In this document: positions 26,041 to 33,531 of the stretch, piece after piece
How positions within the stretch are numbered: the first letter of the stretch is position 1
Layout of the letters: every line of letters begins with the position of its first letter
Position numbers and translations under genes: made by a program
Origin: CAMPKL01 sp963805925
Lineage (GTDB): Bacteria > Acidobacteriota > Terriglobia > Bryobacterales > UBA6623
Assembly: GCA_963805925.1 (NCBI GenBank)
Contig: CAWDWB010000004.1
Coordinates: 248,001 to 312,000 of the forward strand
Length of the DNA stretch: 64,000 bases
Direction of reading: 5' to 3'
Notes under the pieces: generated by a model
Databases searched by the model: none
The model's input: only the letters and a program-made list of their open reading frames with translations
What the model was told of the DNA's origin: nothing

Positions 26041-26796
26041 TCATCGCAGCGAGGCCAAGTAGGCCAACAAATCGTCCAAATCCTTGCCGGCGATCGAACT
26101 CTGGTACGAGGGCATCGCCGACTTCTTGACGATCTCGTAGCTGGCCAGATCCGCCTTCGCCACGGACTTCAATCCCTGGCGTGCGTCGACCAACTGGAAC
26201 GTGTACGTGTCCTCGTTCAGCAATCGTCCGCTGACCTTCGCACCGCTTTTCGTCGTCGCCTCGACACGCCACTGATTCGGCAACACCTTCTCATCAGGGT
26301 TCACCACCGCCGCCCGCAAGTGCGCCAGCGACCGCGCCCCGCCGATCAGACTCAGATCCGGCCCCGAACGCCCGCCTTCGTTGTTCACCCGGTGGCAACC
26401 AACGCAGCCTTTCGACGCGAAAATCTTCTGGCCCGCGGCCGCGTCGCCGGTGATCGTCTCCGCGCCCCCGCTCAGCGAGCGCACATAGGCCACCAGTTGC
26501 CAAACCTCGGCGCCGTTGAAGTACACGCCCGGCATCTCCGTCCCCGGAATGCCTTTTGAAATCACCTCGTGCAGCGCGCCGTCGCTCGTCGCATGCCGGA
26601 AATGCCCCGTCGTCAGATTCGGGGCCCTGTCGCCCACGCCTCCCAGGCCGTGACAAACGGCGCAGTGTGAGCGGAAAATCTTCGCTCCCACCGCCACGTC
26701 CTCCGGCGACTGGCGAGGATTTTCAACCTCTTCGTGCTGCGCCCAAACCGGAAACGCAGCCAAAAACAGAACCATCGCAATGCGAAGCGCCTTCAC
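26041..26796 (-). CDS. Diheme cytochrome c, probable electron acceptor of the PQQ dehydrogenase
   Basis: 251 residues from GTG 26796, preceded by GAGGTGA five bases away; a GTG at 26805 is possible. A signal peptide ends at PVWAQ. Two c-type heme motifs are present: CAVCHGLGG with a distal Met in PGTEMPG, and CVGCHRVN. The second half has the PVC-type heme-binding pattern common in Planctomycetes, Verrucomicrobia and Solibacteres (SGAKVSGRLLNEDTYTFQLVD ... LASYEIVKKSAMPSY). It is transcribed just ahead of the quinoprotein gene with 14 bp between them, so the two form an oxidation/electron-transfer pair. Confidence 0.88.
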   Translation of the reverse strand: MKALRIAMVLFLAAFPVWAQHEEVENPRQSPEDVAVGAKIFRSHCAVCHGLGGVGDRAPNLTTGHFRHATSDGALHEVISKGIPGTEMPGVYFNGAEVWQLVAYVRSLSGGAETITGDAAAGQKIFASKGCVGCHRVNNEGGRSGPDLSLIGGARSLAHLRAAVVNPDEKVLPNQWRVEATTKSGAKVSGRLLNEDTYTFQLVDARQGLKSVAKADLASYEIVKKSAMPSYQSSIAGKDLDDLLAYLASLR

Positions 26797-26885
26797 CCGA
26801 ATCACCTCATCTCACGTGCGACGTGATTGTACTCTTTCTCGCCCGTAAGTTCGACCCGCCCCGGCTGTATTACAATCTCCAAGCG

Positions 26886-27998
26886 ATGCGATTTGTTTTA
26901 ACCCTGCTCCTTTTCATCACTCCGCTCTTCGCCCAAAAGGGCGTCACAGTCGAACCCTGGGGCAAAACGCCCTCTGGCGAACACGTCGAGCTCTACACGC
27001 TTACCAACGCCTCCGGCGGACAGGCTCGCATCGCTACCTACGGCGGCGTCATCGTCTCGCTCACCGTCCCCGACAAGTCCGGCAAGCTTTCCGACGTCGT
27101 CCTCGGCTTCGACTCGCTCGAAGGCTACGCCAGCAAGACGACATACCTCGGCGCGCTCATCGGCCGCTACGGCAACCGCATCGCCAAGGGACGCTTCCCG
27201 CTCGACGGCCGCACCTATACGCTCGCCGTCAACAACGGGGAGAACGCTCTGCACGGCGGCCTCCGCGGCTTTGACTCCCGCGTCTGGGCAGCCGTAGCCT
27301 TCGACGGCCCCGACGGTCCGGGCGTCGCGCTCACCTACGTCAGCGAAGACGGCGAAGAAGGTTACCCCGGTACCCTCACGACGCGCGTGCGCTACACCTG
27401 GACCGACCAGAACGCCCTGCGTCTGGAGTACACGGCCAACACCGACGCGCCCACCGTCATCAACCTCACCAACCACTCGTATTTCAATTTGAAAGATGAC
27501 GGCAAGACCGACATTCTCGCCACCGAGTTGCAAATCTTCGCCGACCACTACTCGCCCATCGACCCGACGCTGATCCCCACCGGAGAAGCCGCGCCCGTCT
27601 CCGGCACGCCCTTCGACTTCCGCCAGCCCATGCAGATGGGCTCACGCATCAACCAGCAAGACGAGCAGATAAAGAACGGCGGCGGCTACGACCACAACTA
27701 CATCATCAGCCGTCGCACCAAGGACGGTCTTGAATTAGCAGCCCGCGTCCACGAGGCCACCACCGGCCGCGTCATGGAAGTCTGGACCACCCAGCCCGGC
27801 GTACAGTTCTACACCGGCAATTTCCTAGACGGCACGTACATCGGCAAGAACGGAACCGTCTACAACCGACGCGCCGGCTTCTGCTTCGAAACCCAACACT
27901 ACCCCGACTCCCCCAACCAACCGGAGTTCCCGTCGACAGTCCTCCGCCCCGGCGAAACGTATCACTCAACCACGGAGTACCGCTTCTCCGTGCGCTAA
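26886..27998 (+). CDS. galM: Aldose 1-epimerase, exported
   Basis: 370 residues from ATG 26886 with a short signal peptide (VLTLLLFITPLFAQ). The galactose mutarotase motifs are all present: IGRYGNRIAKGRF, ENALHGGLRGFD (His), NLTNHSYFNL (catalytic His), EVWTTQPGVQFYTGN, and FCFETQHYPDSPNQP with the catalytic Glu. It interconverts alpha and beta anomers of hexoses. Export to the periplasm suggests use during extracellular sugar uptake. It is divergent from the cytochrome gene (89 bp), with a TACAAT -10-like hexamer at 26871 but no clear -35. Confidence 0.92.
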   Translation: MRFVLTLLLFITPLFAQKGVTVEPWGKTPSGEHVELYTLTNASGGQARIATYGGVIVSLTVPDKSGKLSDVVLGFDSLEGYASKTTYLGALIGRYGNRIAKGRFPLDGRTYTLAVNNGENALHGGLRGFDSRVWAAVAFDGPDGPGVALTYVSEDGEEGYPGTLTTRVRYTWTDQNALRLEYTANTDAPTVINLTNHSYFNLKDDGKTDILATELQIFADHYSPIDPTLIPTGEAAPVSGTPFDFRQPMQMGSRINQQDEQIKNGGGYDHNYIISRRTKDGLELAARVHEATTGRVMEVWTTQPGVQFYTGNFLDGTYIGKNGTVYNRRAGFCFETQHYPDSPNQPEFPSTVLRPGETYHSTTEYRFSVR

Positions 27999-28069
27999 CA
28001 GCTAACGCTTCGCCACTTGTACTGACTCAAATGGAAAGTGAATAAGGAAGCTGGCCCCTTCGGTCTGAG

Positions 28070-28351
28070 ATGGATCCACAAGCATTGCGTGACAACGCGG
28101 AACTCTCCGAGTATTTAGCCCAACTCACTGCGACTCTGGAAAGATGCGGTCATTCGGGACTGGCCGAGACGGTCACGTATGCCAGCCGTCTCGCGAGGGG
28201 CTCGCCATCAGAGTTCTTGCACGAGGTTCAGTTATCCCTCAAACGCGTACGGAACGAACGGCCCTTGGGACTATCTAGCGGCGATCTCCAGGATGTTGAC
28301 GCGGTGCTCGCCCAGATCGAAGAGGCCTTTCGAGAGATCGGCGGTGCTTGA
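28070..28351 (+). CDS. Small helical hypothetical protein
   Basis: 93 residues from ATG 28070. The sequence is amphipathic-helical and hydrophilic (ELSEYLAQLTATLERCG ... LQDVDAVLAQIEEAFREIG), with no signal peptide. Codon usage looks native. Its TGA stop overlaps a TTG start of the following frame (TTGA at 28348-28351), which would allow translational coupling. No family is recognised. Confidence 0.55.
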   Translation: MDPQALRDNAELSEYLAQLTATLERCGHSGLAETVTYASRLARGSPSEFLHEVQLSLKRVRNERPLGLSSGDLQDVDAVLAQIEEAFREIGGA

Positions 28352-28704
28352 AGTGCCGCGAGAAGAGGGACCGACGATCACCCACCGGAACCCTTACCCC
28401 AGCGCCTTTTCAGCCCCGTTCACGGGGCTCATGGTTAGGCCAGGCCTTTAGGCCTGGTGACCGCGGGTCGCCGCCCTCTCCAGCCCCCTTCAGGGGGCTT
28501 ACCCGCCACGAAGTCAAGACACGCATCGGCCCCTTCGTGGGTGCGATTCGGGCTTTGGCCGAAACTGAGCGGGTGGAGATCGGCCTCTACATGCTTGCGC
28601 GGTCCGTCCCTCCGATCCATCTTGATCGAGCCGATATAGAGTTCATCCAGAGACTGGGTGCCCAGCTTGATGTCGACGTCACGTTGTATGGCAAAGATCC
28701 GTGA
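28348..28704 (+). CDS. Hypothetical protein, possibly a gene remnant interrupted by hairpin repeats
   Basis: 118 residues from TTG 28348. The first ~50 residues are encoded by three back-to-back hairpins (28412-28498) and read as low-quality Pro/Arg/Ser-rich sequence. The last ~65 residues (HEVKTRIGPFVGAIRALAE ... GLYMLARSVPPIHLD ... LGAQLDVDVTLYG) look like a genuine folded C-terminus. They faintly recall the end of DUF4279 proteins, a low-confidence resemblance. No start codon lies between the repeats and this part. It is therefore either a coupled gene with repeats inside its frame or the decayed end of a larger gene. Confidence 0.35.
   Translation: MKCREKRDRRSPTGTLTPAPFQPRSRGSWLGQAFRPGDRGSPPSPAPFRGLTRHEVKTRIGPFVGAIRALAETERVEIGLYMLARSVPPIHLDRADIEFIQRLGAQLDVDVTLYGKDP
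28412..28501. repeat. Cluster of three short palindromic (REP-like) hairpins
   Basis: Three successive stem-loops: AGCCCCG-TTCA-CGGGGCT (28412-28429), CCAGGCCT-TT-AGGCCTGG (28440-28457) and AGCCCCC-TTCA-GGGGGCT (28482-28499). Two share a TTCA loop. The segment 28471-28501 is nearly repeated at 29205-29239. The arrangement resembles REP/BIME-type intergenic repeats. Confidence 0.65.
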
Positions 28705-28718
28705 CCGTGAGCTACTCG

Positions 28719-28868
28719 TCAGACCCGGCCCATCAGAGCCATCACCAGGAAGACCACCAGGATCACGCCAAGAATGCCGCTCGGTCCGTAGCCCCAACCG
28801 CGGCTGTGCGGCCAGGCCGGCACAACACCAATCAGCACCAGAACGAGAATGATTAAAAGTATGCTCAT
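28719..28868 (-). CDS. DUF3309 small membrane protein
   Basis: 49 residues from ATG 28868, with GGAGGAAA upstream. Two membrane helices (SILLIILVLVLIGVVPAW and GILGVILVVFLVMALMG) flank the family signature WPHSRGWGYGPSG. This is DUF3309, a tiny inner-membrane protein widespread in Gram-negatives whose function is not known. A GC hairpin (28895-28928) lies in the leader just upstream of its ribosome-binding site. Confidence 0.88.
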   Translation of the reverse strand: MSILLIILVLVLIGVVPAWPHSRGWGYGPSGILGVILVVFLVMALMGRV

Positions 28869-28894
28869 GTTGATTTCCTCCAGTCTCAAAAATT

Positions 28895-28928
28895 GAGGGC
28901 GGCCATTTCCCATCCAACAGCCGCCCTC
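28895..28928 (-). promoter_or_regulatory. Stem-loop in the DUF3309 leader
   Basis: GAGGGCGGC and GCCGCCCTC form a perfect 9-bp stem around a 16-nt loop, 27-60 bases before the DUF3309 start. It could be a leader regulatory structure, a 5' stabiliser, or the end of a transcript coming from the remnant at 28952-29149. No T tract follows on the minus strand. Confidence 0.35.
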
Positions 28929-28951
28929 CTCGCGAAAACCGAGCCGCCGGA

Positions 28952-29149
28952 CTACGTCCAGTAAGGGGTGGCGTTATAGTGCTTGTGAATCGTCGCGCCC
29001 CAAGTTCGGTCTGCGAAATCCGGCCAGTTATCCTTGTCGAAGTCCCGGATGCGTGGCAGCAGCCATCGTATGAATCCTCCCCGCGTGACTGCGGGCGCTA
29101 CGTACTCTCCGAAGCAGCAGCGCGCGCTTGCGTAGACTAGATACCCCGC
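28952..29149 (-). pseudogene. C-terminal coding remnant without a start codon
   Basis: Read on the minus strand, 65 codons are open from just after a TGA at 29152-29150 to a TAG at 28954-28952. The translation looks strongly protein-like: LVYASARCCFGEYVAPA, then GGFIRWLLPRIRDFDKDNWP, then DRTWGATIHKHYN, ending TPYWT. No ATG, GTG or TTG occurs in frame. The aromatic-rich, non-repetitive composition is unlike the Arg/Pro-rich shadows elsewhere. It therefore looks like the 3' end of a decayed gene. The family is not recognised. The rest of 28869-29337 holds only hairpins and repeats. Confidence 0.45.
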
Positions 29150-29183
29150 TCAGCCGGAATGTTACTGGCGTCTTGAAATGTAG

Positions 29184-29239
29184 GGAGAGGCGGCGGCCGA
29201 CCGACCGCCACCCTCTCCGGCCCCCTTCAGGGGGCCTAG
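29184..29239. repeat. Second copy of the hairpin repeat
   Basis: CCGCCACCCTCTCCGG followed by CCCCCTTCAGGGGG at 29205-29239 nearly repeats 28471-28501. It forms the same C5-TTCA-G5 hairpin. Upstream, GGAGAGG (29184-29190) can pair with CCTCTCC (29212-29218), giving a larger stem that this copy has and the first lacks. Confidence 0.55.
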
Positions 29240-29337
29240 CCCTCCCTCAGCCTGCGAACCCCAAACACATATGAGGAGTCTCCAAAACTTTCCCTCAACC
29301 CTTGGCGGGGATAACATAAGAGCGCCGCGGGGCTATC

Positions 29338-30807
29338 ATGCCGCATCGACCAAACCGCTATCCCCGCCTGCTCGCCTTTGGCGCCGCGATGTATGCCTGT
29401 CTGCTGCTCGCTCCTGTCCTCGCCCAGACTCCGCCTCCCTCTCCTTATCTAAAGGAGGAGGTTCGTCACCTCATCGGCATTCAGAACCGGATGCGCGTCA
29501 GCCTGGAGGAGCTGCCCAACTACACCTGCCGCATGGAGATTCGCCGCGCCCACCTAGGCGTCGAGGCCCGCGAGAAGATCGCGAAGAAGCTTGAGAAGAT
29601 GCGGAAGCACGACGGAGGAGCTGGTTTGCGGAGCGAGCAACGAGGGGGCAGCGAAGTTGAGCTGTTCAACGTCGACATTCCCTTGGACGTAGCCGACGTT
29701 GTCGCTCTTGAGGTGGCCATCATCGGCCGCAAGGAACTCTACGCATTCCCCGACAGCAAGCGCTTTGAGGATCGTCCGCTGGCCAGCATGATCGGCCATG
29801 GCACCGTCTCCAACGGCTCCTTCGTCGGCCATGCGCGGAGTGTCTTCGTTAACGGCGGCGCACTCACCAAATACGTCGGCGAGGAGGTCATCGACGGCCA
29901 GCCCGTTCGGCGATACGACTACGAGGTGGATCTATTTCGCAGCGGCTACAGTATCTCCAACCAAGGCAAGACAACCGAGATACCTTACTTCGGTTCGTTT
30001 TGGGCTGCGACCGACACGGACGAATTGCGGCGGCTTACCGTTCGAGCGACCGACATTCCAACCGACGTCGGCATCGACGACGTCACGACCCAGATCGACT
30101 ACCAGACGCTGCAACTCGACTCCCAGCCCTTCATCGTTCCCCTGCGGTCGCGGCTCAGCATGATGCTCAGCACCGGAGTCGAAAGCATCAGCGAGACGGA
30201 ATACTCCGATTGCCGGTCCTTCGTCGGCTCTTCCACATTGTCGTTCGACACATCCACGCCCGAGACCTTTTACGCCGAAAGGGTAGAGGAAGTGCAACAG
30301 ATAGACCTTCCCGAGGGCCTGCGTCTGCCGGTCCGGCTGACGACCGCAATCGATTCCGAGACCGCTCGCGTCGGAACGCTAGTCGAAGCCGAACTCACCC
30401 GCGATGTCGAGATCAGTCCCGGTATCGTCGCGCGCCAAGGCGCCCTACTCAGCGGTCGGCTGCTCCAGTTTGAGTACTACGAAGCGGACGCCGGGCATTA
30501 CCTGCTCGGCATGCAGTTACGGGAACTGACCTTCGATGCCGGCAAGAAGCGTGCCGACCTTTCCCTGGTTCTTGAAAGCGTTGCCGAGACGACGCGGGTC
30601 CAACAATACGCGCCCACCCCGGTCATATCCACCAGCGTCTCTAGAGGGGTGAACGGCAACATGGGGACCATCACTCGAAGAACCGTGGAGACCTACCAGG
30701 TCCGCGAACTGCCCGGCGTGGGCGTCTTCTACGTTCGCGGCCGCAAGTTCCAACTCAAGCCCGGCCTGCAAATGACCTGGCGCACCGTCGCCACGTCACT
30801 CGACTAG
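29338..30807 (+). CDS. Secreted protein of unknown function with C-terminal beta domain
   Basis: 489 residues, ATG 29338, signal peptide ending LAPVLAQ. The first ~300 residues (LPNYTCRMEIRRA ... KELYAFPDSKRFEDRPLASM ... RRYDYEVD ... GSFWAATDTDELRRL) resemble acidobacterial secreted proteins that model an outer-membrane-associated beta structure. The last ~170 residues form a separate beta domain (LPVRLTTAIDSETARVGTLV ... ISPGIVARQGALLSGRLLQF) similar in pattern to the glycine-zipper lipoprotein and the kinase ectodomain. No catalytic motif is evident. It ends in CTAG shared with the convergent GNAT gene. Confidence 0.75.
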   Translation: MPHRPNRYPRLLAFGAAMYACLLLAPVLAQTPPPSPYLKEEVRHLIGIQNRMRVSLEELPNYTCRMEIRRAHLGVEAREKIAKKLEKMRKHDGGAGLRSEQRGGSEVELFNVDIPLDVADVVALEVAIIGRKELYAFPDSKRFEDRPLASMIGHGTVSNGSFVGHARSVFVNGGALTKYVGEEVIDGQPVRRYDYEVDLFRSGYSISNQGKTTEIPYFGSFWAATDTDELRRLTVRATDIPTDVGIDDVTTQIDYQTLQLDSQPFIVPLRSRLSMMLSTGVESISETEYSDCRSFVGSSTLSFDTSTPETFYAERVEEVQQIDLPEGLRLPVRLTTAIDSETARVGTLVEAELTRDVEISPGIVARQGALLSGRLLQFEYYEADAGHYLLGMQLRELTFDAGKKRADLSLVLESVAETTRVQQYAPTPVISTSVSRGVNGNMGTITRRTVETYQVRELPGVGVFYVRGRKFQLKPGLQMTWRTVATSLD

Positions 30808-31361
30808 CTCTGTTTCCTCGCCCGCCATTCCTCCCGCGTCTGCCCGTAAATATCAACCGCCACATCCATCGGCGGCGGCAGCCGAACATCTTCGCGCTGC
30901 CGATACGAACCCAGCCGCTCAGCCAGACGGATCGACGGCGCATTGTCTTTGTGGATGCAGTGGATCACATGCTCCCAGCCTAACTCGTCGAAAACGTAGT
31001 CGATCGATGCCCTCGCGCCTTCTGCCGCGTAGCCCTTGCCCTGTGCACTGGCGATCAGCCCCCAGCCGACTTCCGGTCCAGGCCAGCCGCCGCTCTCGCC
31101 GCCCGGATACCACGGGCCCAGTCGGCCAATCCAGCGGCCCGTCTGCTTCTCGATCACCGAAAACATCCCGTGGCCTAGCAACGCCCACGAGCCCGCCACG
31201 CTGGCCATAAAACGCCAAGCCGTGTGCGGCAGCATCAGCCCTCCGATGTAGCGCATCGTCTCTTCTTCCCGCCCCAACGCCGCGTAGTCCTCGAAGTCTT
31301 CCTGGATCGGCGGCCGCAAAATCAGCCGCGAAGTTTCGAGCGTTGGACCGATCGTCGTCAT
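30804..31361 (-). CDS. GNAT N-acetyltransferase (RimJ/RimL type)
   Basis: 185 residues, ATG 31361. The N-terminus LETSRLILRPPIQEDFEDYA and the acetyl-CoA loop SAQGKGYAAEGARASIDYVF (Q/R-x-x-G-x-G/A equivalent: QGKGYA) define the RimJ/RimL-like Acetyltransf_3 group. NAPSIRLAERLG is the usual late helix. It acetylates an amino group on a protein N-terminus or small molecule; the substrate is unknown. It is cytoplasmic, and convergent with the secreted protein by a 4-bp stop overlap. Confidence 0.9.
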   Translation of the reverse strand: MTTIGPTLETSRLILRPPIQEDFEDYAALGREEETMRYIGGLMLPHTAWRFMASVAGSWALLGHGMFSVIEKQTGRWIGRLGPWYPGGESGGWPGPEVGWGLIASAQGKGYAAEGARASIDYVFDELGWEHVIHCIHKDNAPSIRLAERLGSYRQREDVRLPPPMDVAVDIYGQTREEWRARKQS

Positions 31362-31403
31362 GGGGAGTCCTAGGATAACCAGCCACAGCTTGGCGCCGCG
31401 GGC

Positions 31404-31745
31404 CTAGCGTGGAGGCGTGAGTGGGCCGTTGACCAATCTCAACAAGTCCGCAACCTTGCAGTGACTCTCCACAGGGTGTCTTAGGGCTAGTTTGGAATCG
31501 ACTGTGTAGACGTTGCGCCGCCCGCGCCGGGAACGCTTCAAGACATGCCCGTCCTCAAGTTCCGCCACGATTCGCTGCACCGCTCGTTCGGTAATGCCGA
31601 CGGCGTCTGCCACCTCACGCATAGTCGCCTCCGAGTTGCGCGCCAACAAAATCAGCACGTGAGCGTGGTTCGTGAGGTACGTCCAGGGTGCTCCCTCTGA
31701 TCGGGGTGACGGCTTCAAAGACATGACACTACGATCCGTGAGCAT
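31404..31745 (-). CDS. Winged-helix (MarR/ArsR-like) transcriptional regulator
   Basis: 113 residues from ATG 31745; ATG 31724 (seven codons shorter) is equally possible, and neither has a clear SD. The helix-turn-helix is TMREVADAVGITERAVQRIV, followed by a wing (LEDGHVLKRSRRGRRNVYTVD). The N-terminal YLTNHAHVLILLARNSEATM matches small wHTH regulators. It is divergent from purE, and the shared region at 31746-31864 is AT-rich, so autoregulation or control of purEK is plausible but unproven. Confidence 0.8.
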   Translation of the reverse strand: MLTDRSVMSLKPSPRSEGAPWTYLTNHAHVLILLARNSEATMREVADAVGITERAVQRIVAELEDGHVLKRSRRGRRNVYTVDSKLALRHPVESHCKVADLLRLVNGPLTPPR

Positions 31746-31774
31746 TGTACAACTATTATTCGCGACATTACTAT
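31745..31774 (+). promoter_or_regulatory. Candidate purEK promoter
   Basis: TTGTAC (31745-31750) and TACTAT (31769-31774), 18 bp apart, lie in an AT-rich stretch ~90 bp upstream of purE. The -35 overlaps the possible start of the divergent regulator. Both hexamers match consensus only partly. Confidence 0.35.
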
Positions 31775-31864
31775 CGTGTTATTCTTGTCGCATGTTGGAA
31801 TCTTCTGCGGTACGCGACGCTGCCTCCACAGCTTTCGCTAGGGCAGTGTCACCAGGAAAACTCT

Positions 31865-32374
31865 ATGGTTAAACCTCCGTTAGTTGGCGTCATCATGGGC
31901 AGCAAGTCCGACTGGGATACGATGCGCGCCGCGCACGAAGTCTTGTCGGAGTTGCAGATCGCCCACGAATGCCGCGTCGTATCGGCTCATCGCACACCCG
32001 AGGCGATGGTCGCCTACGCGACTGGGGCTGCCGATCGAGGGCTACAAGTGATCATCGCCGGCGCCGGCGGCGCAGCCCACCTCCCCGGGATGACCGCCTC
32101 CCTCACGCGACTGCCGGTTCTCGGCGTGCCCGTCCAAAGTCGCGCCCTCCAAGGTCTGGATTCGCTGCTCTCCATCGCCCAGATGCCAGGAGGCGTTCCC
32201 GTTGGAACCCTCGCGATCGGCAAGAGCGGAGCGAAGAACGCTGCGCTGCTGGCGGCATCAGTCCTTGCACTCAACGATCCTGCCTTGGACGACCGTCTGC
32301 GGAAGTACCGCGAGCATCAGACGGAGACAGTCTTGCAGGATGCCGATTCATTGGACGGGGAGGTCACGAATTGA
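31865..32374 (+). CDS. purE: N5-carboxyaminoimidazole ribonucleotide mutase
   Basis: 169 residues from ATG 31865 with AGGAAAA upstream; the longer frame to 31745 is not homologous. Class I PurE motifs: GVIMGSKSDWDTM, VVSAHRTPE, IIAGAGGAAHLPGM, and LAIGKSGAKNAALLAA with the substrate-binding region. It converts N5-CAIR to CAIR in purine synthesis. Its stop overlaps the purK start by four bases (TTGA). Confidence 0.96.
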   Translation: MVKPPLVGVIMGSKSDWDTMRAAHEVLSELQIAHECRVVSAHRTPEAMVAYATGAADRGLQVIIAGAGGAAHLPGMTASLTRLPVLGVPVQSRALQGLDSLLSIAQMPGGVPVGTLAIGKSGAKNAALLAASVLALNDPALDDRLRKYREHQTETVLQDADSLDGEVTN

Positions 32375-33531
32375 AGGTGACTAGTATTGAGCCGCCTGCC
32401 TGGTTGGGTGTTGTCGGCGGAGGGCAGCTAGGCCGAATGTTTGCCCAAGCGGCTCAAAAGGCGGGGTATCTGGTAGCCGTCTACGCCGAGGAGGCGGGCA
32501 GCCCCGCATCGCAAGCTGCGGACCGAACGACTCTCGGGTCTTATGAAGATCCGGTGGCGATTGCAGACTTCGCCAAGACTGTCCAAGCTTTGACGTTCGA
32601 GTTCGAAAACATTGCCGCTGCGGCGGCGTACGCCGCGGCAGAGCATGTCGTTGTGCGTCCGCAACCGAGAATCCTGGAGATTGCCCAGCAACGCTTTCGA
32701 GAGAAAGAGTTCTTGCGTTCTCAAGGCTTTCTGACGGCGCCCTATCAACTTGTGGAGTCGAGCGCGGAACTGGCCCAGGCCATCGCAGCGATCGGCCCCA
32801 TCGTCGTCTTTAAAACCGCGGCGTCCGGCTATGACGGCCACGGACAGGTGCGTATTGAGGGGCAGCAGGGTCTTGAGCGAGCGGAGCAATTGCTCACAAG
32901 CGGTCCTGGCGTCATCGAGGGCTGGGTCGACTTTCGCTGTGAGCTCTCGGTTATCGTAGCCCGCAATCCGCAAGGCGAGACGGTAACGTACGGTCCATTT
33001 CTCAATGACCATCACGACCACATTCTCGACGTCAGCGTGGCGCCTTCCGGTCTCGACGAACGACTTGAGGTTGAAGCGATCAGCGTCGCAACCGCGGTCG
33101 CCGAAGCATTGCGTCTAGAGGGTCTGCTCTGTGTAGAGATGTTTTTGACGCAGAATGATCGATTGCTGATCAACGAGATCGCCCCGCGCCCTCATAACTC
33201 GGGACATCTGACGATCGAGGCATTTGAGTCCAGCCAGTTCGACCAGCAAGTCCGTACGCTATGCGCCCTGGAGCTTGGCTCAACCGCATTCAAGGCCCCG
33301 GCCGCAGCCATGGTCAATCTACTTGGCGATCTCTGGTTCGACGGACGCCCGAATCATTCCTCAGCCGGGAACGATGCCACGTTCGTGCATCTCTACGGCA
33401 AGGCCGAGCCGCGCCGCAGACGCAAGATGGGTCACATCACTAGCCTCGCAGCGACGGCCCGAGAAGCTCGGCTCCATGCAGTCGCCGCCCGCGATGCTTT
33501 CGCCGGAGGCGGCACTACGCGCTCCGTCTAA
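32371..33531 (+). CDS. purK: 5-(carboxyamino)imidazole ribonucleotide synthase
   Basis: 386 residues from a TTG at 32371 preceded by GGGGAGG; the start overlaps the purE stop (TTGA), giving coupling. ATP-grasp enzyme: N-terminal VVGGGQLGRMFAQAA, FEFENI, KTAASGYDGHGQ (ATP-binding loop), CELSVIVARN, and EIAPRPHNSGHLTIEA (metal-binding Glu/Asn). It carboxylates AIR with bicarbonate and ATP. The last base quartet (CTAA) overlaps the convergent sulfatase stop. Confidence 0.96.
   Translation: MKVTSIEPPAWLGVVGGGQLGRMFAQAAQKAGYLVAVYAEEAGSPASQAADRTTLGSYEDPVAIADFAKTVQALTFEFENIAAAAAYAAAEHVVVRPQPRILEIAQQRFREKEFLRSQGFLTAPYQLVESSAELAQAIAAIGPIVVFKTAASGYDGHGQVRIEGQQGLERAEQLLTSGPGVIEGWVDFRCELSVIVARNPQGETVTYGPFLNDHHDHILDVSVAPSGLDERLEVEAISVATAVAEALRLEGLLCVEMFLTQNDRLLINEIAPRPHNSGHLTIEAFESSQFDQQVRTLCALELGSTAFKAPAAAMVNLLGDLWFDGRPNHSSAGNDATFVHLYGKAEPRRRRKMGHITSLAATAREARLHAVAARDAFAGGGTTRSV

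Noticed and set aside
28412..28501. Clustered short repeats as a CRISPR array
   Set aside because: The elements are different palindromes without regular spacers, and no cas genes are present.
31969..32370. Upstream extension of purK inside purE
   Set aside because: PurK family homology begins at the SD-preceded TTG 32371; the extension is a shifted frame of purE.
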